DNA of 10,626 nucleotides. Source: Gemmatimonadales bacterium UBA7889. Its GTDB lineage: Bacteria; Gemmatimonadota; Gemmatimonadetes; Longimicrobiales; Gaopeijiaceae. The stretch spans positions 1,744 to 12,369 of the forward strand of contig DLRL01000085.1 in assembly GCA_002501085.1 (NCBI GenBank), given 5' to 3'. The position numbers were made by a program, and so were the translations under genes. Below the pieces are notes generated by a model that worked only from the letters and a program-made list of their open reading frames with translations, made no database searches and was not told where the DNA came from. Positions 1-6,289 of this stretch are shown here, in pieces. Numbering within the stretch: the first letter of the stretch is position 1; each line of letters starts with the position of its first letter.

Positions 1-891
1 CGGAAACTCTCTCGAGGAGAACCTGTTGTGTCGATCGAAGTCTTGCCACCACGCGGCTGGGATCGAAACGCGATAGTTGGACCCGCCCATGAACTGAAAG
101 ACGCTGGTGTTGATTCTCTGGCTATCGTTGATGGTCCTCGCTCTCGAAGCCGGATGGGAGCACTCTCTGCGGCAGTAATCGTCGAGCAGGAAGTCGGGAT
201 CGAAGCGATCGTGCACTACACGTGCCGCGACCGCAACATGCTCGGGATGATCTCTGACCTGCTGGGAGCCGCAGCTGTTGGAATCCGCAATCTACTCGTC
301 GTGAGCGGTGATCCGTCGGTTCATGGACCATATCCAGATATGACGGAAGTATTCGACATTGATTCAATTGGGCTTACCAACGTGGTAACCGGGCTTAACC
401 AAGGCATCGACCCAGCTGGAAACTCAATAGGAGACCCGACCAAGTTCGTCCAAGGAGTGGTGGCCAACCCTGGTGCCTTAGATCTCGAGCGTGAGGTCAC
501 TCGGTTCCGTTATAAGGTGGAAGCCGGTGCAAGCTTTGTGGTGACCCAGCCCATCTTCGATCCTGAAAGCTTGGAAAGATTCCTCGACAAGATTCACGAA
601 TGGAAGATTCCAGTGGTTGCAGGGATTTGGCCATTCCTCAATCTGAGAAATGCAGAATTTCTCGCAAATGAAGTACCCGGGGGTACAGTGCCTGAGAAAA
701 TTGTGGATCGGATGCGGAAAGCTCAGATCTCTGGTGATGAAGAGGCATTGAATGAGGGTGTAGAGATTGCAGCAGAGATGATTGATGCCGTCCGCCCGCT
801 GGTACAGGGATTTCATTTGAGCGCACCCAGTCGTCGGGTTGACGTAGCGCTGAGAGTCCTCGAGGAAGCTGGGGTGAGCACAAACGCCTAA
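1..891 (+). CDS. Methylenetetrahydrofolate reductase domain, 3' part of a probable bifunctional homocysteine S-methyltransferase/MTHFR (5' end outside window)
   Basis: This is a FAD-dependent MTHFR-fold protein. The family reduces 5,10-methylene-tetrahydrofolate to 5-methyl-tetrahydrofolate, the methyl donor for methionine synthesis, in the cytoplasm. Numbering from base 1, the family motifs appear in order: VSIEVLPPRG near residues 10-19 with the catalytic-type Glu13, HYTCRDRN near 72-79, LVVSGDPS near 99-106 with Asp104, VANPGALDLE near 154-163, and VTQPIFD near 181-187 with Gln183. The frame is open to the first base and runs straight into the motif with no stop, so the GTG at 28 is probably not the start. 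The residues before it (RKLSRGEP) read like the linker found in Bacillus YitJ-type fusions, in which an N-terminal homocysteine methyltransferase domain precedes this one. That N-terminal half is not in the window, so the fusion is inferred. The frame ends with TAA 35 bases from the convergent second MTHFR-like gene. Confidence 0.88.
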   Translation, partial: RKLSRGEPVVSIEVLPPRGWDRNAIVGPAHELKDAGVDSLAIVDGPRSRSRMGALSAAVIVEQEVGIEAIVHYTCRDRNMLGMISDLLGAAAVGIRNLLVVSGDPSVHGPYPDMTEVFDIDSIGLTNVVTGLNQGIDPAGNSIGDPTKFVQGVVANPGALDLEREVTRFRYKVEAGASFVVTQPIFDPESLERFLDKIHEWKIPVVAGIWPFLNLRNAEFLANEVPGGTVPEKIVDRMRKAQISGDEEALNEGVEIAAEMIDAVRPLVQGFHLSAPSRRVDVALRVLEEAGVSTNA

Positions 892-926
892 CGCTTCTCT
901 TTTCCGAGTATAGTGAGGTGCAACTG

Positions 927-1787
927 CTAAACTAGTTCGAGAATCCGACGCAAACGTCGGGCTGCTCCTCTGTTACCCAGGTTACTCACGTACACCTTCT
1001 CTGCACCAATACGACGAAGTTCTCTGATCGATTCCGCGCAAATCTCCTCGGCCGTAGCTCCAGCTTGAAAATCACGAGTCAATTCTTCCACTGGAACAGG
1101 AAAGAAGTTGCTTAATTCCTCTAAGGTCGAGGGATTCGCACTGCGGTAGAAGAAAACACCGAAGACAATAGGCATGAGCCTTGCGTCTATGATACTCAGA
1201 AAACGCTCAACCTCAGCTAGCGAGTGATGTGAGACAATCTGTGTTAGGGCGAAATTAGAGTGAGCATCAGGTGCGTTGACGAAATTCACCTGCTCTATAG
1301 CGTCCCGATGTGGATTTACCCACCCTCCAAGGACAAGCTCAGGCAGACGCATCCTTATGAGCTCCCGTAAGTCTCTCCCGTGCGGCACACACCGCTTAGT
1401 TCCTACAGACTGATCTCCACCAAGAACAGTTAGCGCATCGAATCCCCCCGAGATCGCGCGCGATGCGAACATGAGACAGTACTCTAGTAAGTGTTTCGTT
1501 GTGAGGATTGGGACAATGCGACGAAGATCCGCCTCGTCACCTAAGTTCGCTGACACATGAGCGAGATTCTCTTCCTCTGCTGCACCTACCGCGTTGTCGG
1601 TCAAGAAGACGAAAAGTTCTTCAGAAGTGAGACGATTTAGCGAGTGATGAAGATCGATCCAGGCCTCCATACCTTCCCCAGCCTGAAGGTTAGAGCGAGG
1701 AGGACGAAGTTCAACCGCAACCATTGGTCCAGGCTCAAGAAGCTTTTCAAGCAAGAGAGCTTGGCGGTCTGGTCCTGAATCTGTCAT
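927..1787 (-). CDS. Divergent MTHFR-family protein (second paralogue)
   Basis: This 286-residue cytoplasmic protein has the MTHFR TIM-barrel pattern but is far from the paralogue at 1-891. Visible motifs are VAVELRPPR (23-31) with Glu26 at the catalytic Glu position, a weakened IVPILTTKH (91-99), LTVLGGD (119-125) with Asp125 at the folate-binding Asp position, GGWVNPH (154-160) in place of the usual ANP segment, NFALTQIV (178-185) with Gln183, and the C-terminal VYVSNLGNRGAARRL (265-279), which resembles the end of classical MTHFRs. The main active-site positions are kept, so it may still bind FAD and a folate, but the substrate is uncertain. Its ATG overlaps the pepP stop as ATGA (1784-1787), so translation is probably coupled. 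A GGTGGGG stretch about nine bases upstream is the only Shine-Dalgarno-like signal. It could be a true MTHFR, or a relative with another substrate or partner. Confidence 0.8.
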   Translation of the reverse strand: MTDSGPDRQALLLEKLLEPGPMVAVELRPPRSNLQAGEGMEAWIDLHHSLNRLTSEELFVFLTDNAVGAAEEENLAHVSANLGDEADLRRIVPILTTKHLLEYCLMFASRAISGGFDALTVLGGDQSVGTKRCVPHGRDLRELIRMRLPELVLGGWVNPHRDAIEQVNFVNAPDAHSNFALTQIVSHHSLAEVERFLSIIDARLMPIVFGVFFYRSANPSTLEELSNFFPVPVEELTRDFQAGATAEEICAESIRELRRIGAEKVYVSNLGNRGAARRLRRILELV

Positions 1788-3121
1788 CTGGATAGCCCCA
1801 CCAATTCCTCAATCTCCGCTACACTCGTCGGCAACCCACAACTGAGGACTTCGCAACCATCTTCGGTAACCAGTACATCATCCTCAATCCTTATGGCTAT
1901 TCCTGATAAGTTTTCAGCTAGGCTTTCGGCTATCGCAGGACGAAAATAGAGACCTGGCTCGATAGTGAATACCATACCAGGCTCAAGCACGCGCGCAGTT
2001 CCAGCGCTGGCATAGTCCCCAGGATCATGGACATCGAGCCCTAGCCAATGGGACGTTTGGTGTGGGTAGTAGGGTTGGTATGCTTTTTTCTCAAGTAACC
2101 CGTCAACCGATCCCCTTAGCACCCTCAAGTCTCTTAATCCCTCCACAATCACCCTAGTAACGGCATCGTGCAGTGCAGTAACGGGCTCACCTGGTCTTAC
2201 CTTATCAATAGCGGACTCAAAAGAAGCCAGAACTATCTCATACACATCTCTTTGGGCAGGTGTAAAATGCCCATTAGCTGGATACGTGCGAGTCACATCC
2301 CCGTTGTAGAATCCAACTTCAGCTCCAGCATCTACGAGTACGAGATCGTCTTGATCAATGATCTTGTCGTTTGCTGTATAGTGCAGAACACATCCATTAC
2401 TCCCGGATCCGACAATCGTTGGAAATGCCACCGTACTCCCGGCAGAACTTCGAAACGCCTGCTCAACCGTAGCCTCAACAGTCCACTCACCAACCCCTGG
2501 GGAGATGATGGCAGCACCTGCACGGTGTCCTGCGATAGTTACCTGAGCTGCCATCCTAAGCCACTCAATTTCGTAATCCTCTTTCTTTAGGCGTAGTTCG
2601 TCAAGAATTCCTCCAGGGTCCACCATGGCTCTCGGTCCAGATCCGTGCCGCGCCCCTTTTGAGCGGGCATCTTCGAGAGCCTGCTTCACATAAAGCTCAA
2701 GCCCATCGTTCACTCGAGCACGGTAATGGATACAGTCTGCTCCCTCGATTAGACCAGGAAGTAAGTCAGGCAACTCACTCATCATGTAACATTCATCGGC
2801 TCCAAACTGATCTTTGGCGATCTCTGTTCCAATCATTGGGCCAGTCCAAAGTTCAGTGCTCTCGTTGGGGCCAGTCACAAAGAGCACGAAATGAGGATCC
2901 TTATTCCCACGAATTAGTGCCAGCGCACCCGGTTCAGTAACTCCGGTCGAGTAATAAAGCTCGTTGTCGGGACGGTACCGGTGTTGTGTGTCCCGTGACC
3001 GGTAAAGCGTCGGTGCAGACGGCAGTAACATGACACCACCGTTCAGTAGAGAGCGGATCAACTCTCTACGCTGTCTAAACACCTCAGGAGCAGCATCACC
3101 CGAAAAATCTGATAGAGTCAT
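1784..3121 (-). CDS. pepP: Xaa-Pro aminopeptidase (aminopeptidase P, M24B)
   Basis: This cytoplasmic dinuclear-metal exopeptidase removes N-terminal residues preceding proline. Residues 10-165 match the AMP_N domain (FRQRRELIRSLL, then RYRPDNELYYSTG at 48-60) and about 185-430 the creatinase-like catalytic domain. All five metal ligands are visible: Asp264 (VLVDAG), Asp275 (YNGDVTRTYP), His358 (SHWLGLDVHD), Glu388 (FTIEPGLYF) and Glu413 (IRIEDD). The catalytic-type histidines His247 and His365 are also present. Length (445) and residue order match E. coli PepP closely. The ATG at 3121 is fixed by an in-frame TAG three codons upstream (3131-3133) and by the family N-terminus. No convincing Shine-Dalgarno precedes it, so initiation may be leaderless or weak. 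The gene is the promoter-proximal member of a two-gene unit with the divergent MTHFR-like gene. The specific reason for this pairing is not evident. Confidence 0.95.
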   Translation of the reverse strand: MTLSDFSGDAAPEVFRQRRELIRSLLNGGVMLLPSAPTLYRSRDTQHRYRPDNELYYSTGVTEPGALALIRGNKDPHFVLFVTGPNESTELWTGPMIGTEIAKDQFGADECYMMSELPDLLPGLIEGADCIHYRARVNDGLELYVKQALEDARSKGARHGSGPRAMVDPGGILDELRLKKEDYEIEWLRMAAQVTIAGHRAGAAIISPGVGEWTVEATVEQAFRSSAGSTVAFPTIVGSGSNGCVLHYTANDKIIDQDDLVLVDAGAEVGFYNGDVTRTYPANGHFTPAQRDVYEIVLASFESAIDKVRPGEPVTALHDAVTRVIVEGLRDLRVLRGSVDGLLEKKAYQPYYPHQTSHWLGLDVHDPGDYASAGTARVLEPGMVFTIEPGLYFRPAIAESLAENLSGIAIRIEDDVLVTEDGCEVLSCGLPTSVAEIEELVGLSR

Positions 3122-3262
3122 TCGGGCAAGCTAGCTTTGGTTGAGTTAGGAGGGCACCCCACGATAGGTTCACAAAGAGCCCAAAGAGAGTAACATATGG
3201 GTTCCATAAGGTAGTGCTTTAGCCCTCGTTATTTCGAATACTATAGGAAAAGAGGCAGGCGC
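3122..3262. promoter_or_regulatory. Divergent intergenic region between pepP and the TonB-dependent receptor
   Basis: This 141-base gap must hold the promoters for both the leftward pepP unit and the rightward receptor unit. No strong -35/-10 pair stands out on either strand. It contains a perfect 10-base palindrome AAGCTAGCTT (3128-3137) just upstream of the pepP start, a tandem CAAAGAG repeat (3173-3179 and 3182-3188), and an inverted repeat TATGG-GTT-CCATA (3196-3208). A TACTAT -10-like hexamer at 3239-3244 lies too close to the receptor ribosome-binding site to be a convincing promoter. That promoters lie here is inferred from gene orientation; no operator function is shown. Confidence 0.5.
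3245..3255 (+). promoter_or_regulatory. Ribosome-binding site of the TonB-dependent receptor
   Basis: The purine-rich AGGAAAAGAGG ends seven bases before the ATG at 3263. This supports that start, which is followed directly by a signal peptide. Confidence 0.6.
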
Positions 3263-5344
3263 ATGGTGTTACGAACACCTAGTGTTCTCTCGATCATCTT
3301 CACTTCGACACTCTTGCTCACGGCTCCGGCCGGAGCACAGGATCCTGATTCCACCGTCACTATAGATCCAGTGCTAGTTAGGGTTCTCAGAAGCGCTGTA
3401 GGAACAGGAACTCCTCATTCTGTCTCGGTTGTCACTGGTTCTGAGTTGACCCGAGCAACTGCTGGCGCCTTCCTGGAGGACGCACTTCGAGCAATGCCTG
3501 GGGTGCAGATCCACAATCGTTTCAACCTAGCGATGGGAGAGCGCCTTTCGGTCCGAGGTTTTGGCTCAAGAGCACAGTTCGGGGTACGGGGCGTTCGCGT
3601 ACTAGTTGATGGAATCCCGGCAACCCTTCCTGATGGCCAGGCCACACTTGATCATCTGGATCTTGCTGGTCTGGGTCGAATTGAAGCGTTGAGAGGACCG
3701 TCCTCCGCACTCTATGGCAACGCCGCTGGAGGTGTCCTGCACTTCCGTTCCCTAGACCCGGCTAACGAACCCGCGCTGCTTTCATTTCGGAGTACATCTG
3801 GTTCTCACGGGCTACTCACCCTACAAGGCGTTGTCTCAGGCCAATCTGGTGACACCGGCTACCGTATCGGCTTTTCACGACTCAGTTATGACGGATTCCG
3901 GAGAGATCCCATTGCTGATGATGGTAGCATTTATGCTGGTGGCAAACGATCAGTTGTTAATGCATCACTGACCCTGCCGGCTGGTGCTGGCCGGTTGAGA
4001 ATCGTAGCTAATGGCGTCCTTCTCGATGCAAAAAACCCTGGATCTCTCTCTCAGTCACTACTGGATGAGGGGAATCGGCAGGCATACCGTTTTAATGTCA
4101 TTAGTCGCACTAACAAAGATGTAAAACAGGGCCAAGCTGGAGCGACTTGGACCGGACCGCTCGGTGGGGGTGAAGCGGAGATTTCCTCATGGGTGATCAA
4201 ACGAGAACTCGATAATCCGATTCCAGGTAAAGTCGTCGATCTCGACCGTAAAGCAGGTGGGATGCGAGCACTGTTTCAAGATCAAACTGAGATCTCAAGT
4301 GGCAGATTCGGGATCGGGGCAGGATTCGAACTCGAATTTCAGAGTGATGAGCGCTTCAACTGGAAGAACAGCAAAGGTGAGAGGGGCAACCTTCTTCTCG
4401 AGCAGCTGGAACGCGTTCAAGGTACCGGTCTTTTCATGCAGGGAAGGCTCGATCTTGATTCAGGGCCCTCGCTGCTGGCAGGACTCCGTTATGATCGGCT
4501 CAGCTTTTCTGCTACGGACCGCTTCATTAGTGCTGAAAATCCAGATGATTCTGGCGAACGAGTCATGGATGCCCTGAGCCCATCAGTTGGCTTGCTGATC
4601 AATGCCGGAAATGACCTGGAAGCATTTGCCTCAATAGCAGGATCGTTTGAAACGCCGACTACGACAGAAATCGTCAACCGCCCCAGTGGTGCGGGGGGAT
4701 TCAACCCGGACCTTGAGCCTCAGAAGGGTTTCACGATCGAAGGCGGCATCAGAGGTGGAGTTGGGGATCAAGGGACATTCGAGCTTGCGTTGTTCCAAAC
4801 AAAACTCACAGGTGAACTGGTTCCATTTGAAGTACCATCGAATCCCGGACTTACGTACTACCAAAATGCGGGGCGGTCGCTCTATCGAGGATGGGAAGCT
4901 TCGCTAGATACGCGTCTCGGTGAGAACGCTTCCACCCGAATCGCATACACTCGTGTGAACGGTAGTTTCAAGGAGTTTATCACTGATGACGCTGACTATT
5001 CTGGCAACAAAATCCCCGGGCTAGCGCCACATCGGGTTGATGGGCTGTTTCAGGTGGATCTAGATGAATTTTATCTGGCTCTGAGAGGTCTCTTCCAGGC
5101 TGATATACCCGTAGACAATGGTGGGCAGTTCAGTTCGGAGTCATTCTTCGTAGCAGATGTCCGACTCGGAGTCGAGAATCTGGTTTTGGGTAGCTTGAAG
5201 GCTTCACCATTTGTGGCAGTCCAAAACATGCTGGATGCGTGGTACAATAGCTCGGTGATTGTTAACGCCTTCGGGAAAAGATTCTATGAGCCGGGACCTG
5301 GGCGCACCTTCTTGCTCGGACTTGGGCTTACCTGGGGTAATTAA
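3263..5344 (+). CDS. TonB-dependent outer-membrane receptor, YncD/PqqU-like plug
   Basis: This 693-residue outer-membrane receptor imports a substrate using energy from TonB/ExbBD. Residues 1-25 form a signal peptide with a hydrophobic core (LSIIFTSTLLLTAP) and an AGA|QD cleavage site. A possible TonB box lies in TVTIDPVLVRV (31-41). The plug domain (about 45-163) shows EDALRAMPGVQIHNR (72-86), LSVRGFGSR (95-103), VRVLVDGIPATLPDGQ (111-126) and IEALRGPSSALYGNAAGG (140-157), all hallmarks of the family. The rest is a 22-strand-type barrel with many aromatic alternations, ending GRTFLLGLGLTWGN. The FGxRG plus LVDGIPxTxPDGQ combination resembles E. coli YncD, which has been reported to import pyrroloquinoline quinone. 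Similarity is recalled by eye, so a siderophore or other substrate is equally possible. No substrate enzyme or ABC importer sits alongside. The next gene starts 40 bases downstream and probably shares the transcript. Confidence 0.92.
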   Translation: MVLRTPSVLSIIFTSTLLLTAPAGAQDPDSTVTIDPVLVRVLRSAVGTGTPHSVSVVTGSELTRATAGAFLEDALRAMPGVQIHNRFNLAMGERLSVRGFGSRAQFGVRGVRVLVDGIPATLPDGQATLDHLDLAGLGRIEALRGPSSALYGNAAGGVLHFRSLDPANEPALLSFRSTSGSHGLLTLQGVVSGQSGDTGYRIGFSRLSYDGFRRDPIADDGSIYAGGKRSVVNASLTLPAGAGRLRIVANGVLLDAKNPGSLSQSLLDEGNRQAYRFNVISRTNKDVKQGQAGATWTGPLGGGEAEISSWVIKRELDNPIPGKVVDLDRKAGGMRALFQDQTEISSGRFGIGAGFELEFQSDERFNWKNSKGERGNLLLEQLERVQGTGLFMQGRLDLDSGPSLLAGLRYDRLSFSATDRFISAENPDDSGERVMDALSPSVGLLINAGNDLEAFASIAGSFETPTTTEIVNRPSGAGGFNPDLEPQKGFTIEGGIRGGVGDQGTFELALFQTKLTGELVPFEVPSNPGLTYYQNAGRSLYRGWEASLDTRLGENASTRIAYTRVNGSFKEFITDDADYSGNKIPGLAPHRVDGLFQVDLDEFYLALRGLFQADIPVDNGGQFSSESFFVADVRLGVENLVLGSLKASPFVAVQNMLDAWYNSSVIVNAFGKRFYEPGPGRTFLLGLGLTWGN

Positions 5345-5384
5345 CCCAAGTACAGGCCAGATCAACTTGGAAGAAACGTAAGCA

Positions 5385-5984
5385 ATGAAGTCCTCGCATT
5401 CGCAGGGATATGCCACAAGACTTCTCCCCGGCGGGTCTCTGATTTTGGTGTTTTTCGTGGTGCTGGCTGGCGTTTCACCAAAGCTGAGTTCGGCTCAAGA
5501 TGGTCTACGTATTGGTTTGACCGTCGGTGGGGTAAGTAAGGTCGGCGTGGTACTGGAGGGGTTCCTTAACGGCAACCAGAGCTTGGAGCTAACGGTTGGA
5601 ACGTGGTCTTTTAAGGAAATCAGCACCTCGTTGGTGATTAAGCGGTACTTCCTCTCGAATGACCTAGACGCTGGCTGGTACAAACCCATACACCCTTTTA
5701 TAGGTGCAGGCCTGTGGGTCGTTGGGGCAAAGCCTCCAGCAGAACGCCTGGGGCTTGCCCTCAATGCGATCATTCCAATCGGTATTGATTGGAGTTTTCC
5801 TTTTGATGCAGACCCATCGTGCAATAACAGGTCTTGTCCCGTGGGCGATCATGCCCTCGGAGTGAGCGTAAACCTAAATCGGGCCTTACTTGTCCGGCGT
5901 AGTAATCCTGAGGATCAACTTCCACTGAATGGTAGATTGGTGCCGCTGCCCGGAGCTTATTATCGCTTTATGACGAGACACTGA
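5385..5984 (+). CDS. Exported protein of unknown function, possible small outer-membrane beta-barrel
   Basis: I do not recognise a family for this 199-residue protein. It has a long N-region, a hydrophobic stretch (about 18-32, LILVFFVVLAGV) and a plausible signal-peptidase site SSA|QD after residue 37, the same A|QD pattern as the upstream receptor. The mature part is rich in alternating hydrophobic/polar strands with Gly (LRIGLTVGG, LELTVGTWSF, HPFIGAGLWVVG, LGVSVNLN), which suggests a beta-barrel or beta-sandwich in the envelope. Cys146 and Cys151 enclose a short loop and could form a disulfide in the periplasm or outside. The start at ATG 5385 has a weak GGAAG about eleven bases upstream. 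It follows the TonB-dependent receptor by 40 bases in the same direction, suggesting co-expression, and it converges on the small membrane-protein gene with a 25-base gap. Function is unknown. Confidence 0.72.
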   Translation: MKSSHSQGYATRLLPGGSLILVFFVVLAGVSPKLSSAQDGLRIGLTVGGVSKVGVVLEGFLNGNQSLELTVGTWSFKEISTSLVIKRYFLSNDLDAGWYKPIHPFIGAGLWVVGAKPPAERLGLALNAIIPIGIDWSFPFDADPSCNNRSCPVGDHALGVSVNLNRALLVRRSNPEDQLPLNGRLVPLPGAYYRFMTRH

Positions 5985-6009
5985 TTGAGTAAGCACCTTC
6001 GATGTGAAC

Positions 6010-6264
6010 TCACCATTCGTCGGGTTCATCCCACGTCTGAGACCAGAACTTATGCTCCTCGTCATCGATTTGCTCGATATCAAGGGGAGAATCCTCATCC
6101 GTAATAAGCGCACCAGTCGCGAGAATTTCTTCTACAGCCGCATCATTAACAATTGGCACGCTCTTTCCGACCCGATCGCGCAACCGCATCCGCAGACTAA
6201 CCCCAGCAGTAACTGCTAGGACGGTAAGCCCAGCCCAGAATACTAACCAGAATAATGTTAACAT
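6010..6264 (-). CDS. Small single-span membrane protein with acidic C-terminal tail, unknown function
   Basis: I recognise no named family for this 84-residue protein. Residues 3-24 (LTLFWLVFWAGLTVLAVTAGVS) form one membrane span, followed by basic RMRLRDR (25-31), which predicts an outside N-terminus and a cytoplasmic C-terminus. The tail from residue 56 is strikingly acidic (13 Asp/Glu among the last 29 residues) and tryptophan-containing, ending QTWDEPDEW. The organised membrane/basic/acidic layout, a good AGGA ribosome-binding site six bases before the ATG, and placement 25 bases after the thrC stop argue that it is a real gene rather than a chance frame. It is probably co-transcribed with thrC. 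An anchor or docking role for the acidic tail is only a guess. Confidence 0.7.
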   Translation of the reverse strand: MLTLFWLVFWAGLTVLAVTAGVSLRMRLRDRVGKSVPIVNDAAVEEILATGALITDEDSPLDIEQIDDEEHKFWSQTWDEPDEW

Positions 6265-6270
6265 CAGAGT

Positions 6271-6275
6271 TCCTA
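6271..6275 (-). promoter_or_regulatory. Ribosome-binding site of the 84-residue membrane protein
   Basis: On the minus strand TAGGA stands six bases before the ATG at 6264, in the short gap after the thrC stop. It supports both the start and the reality of this small gene. Confidence 0.55.
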
Positions 6276-6289
6276 CTAGCGGACCAAGT

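Noticed and set aside
945..960. Perfect 6-base stem with 4-base loop (CCGACG-CAAA-CGTCGG) near the convergent gene ends
   Set aside because: It lies inside the 3' coding end of the minus-strand MTHFR-like gene, encodes an Arg-rich stretch, and is not followed by a T-tract on either strand, so a terminator call is not supported.
2168..2590. 140-codon open frame on the + strand
   Set aside because: It is fully antisense to the well-supported pepP gene, its protein has no recognisable family pattern, and there is no ribosome-binding site. It is a shadow frame.
5346..5370. Inverted repeat CCAAGT ... ACTTGG between the receptor and the exported-protein gene
   Set aside because: Only six paired bases with a 13-base loop and no T-tract follow, so neither a terminator nor an operator is supported.
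6001..6030. Imperfect hairpin GATGTGAAC ... GTTCATC near the convergent ends of the exported and membrane-protein genes
   Set aside because: The stem is short and bulged, overlaps coding sequence, and lacks a T-tract, so it is not a convincing bidirectional terminator.
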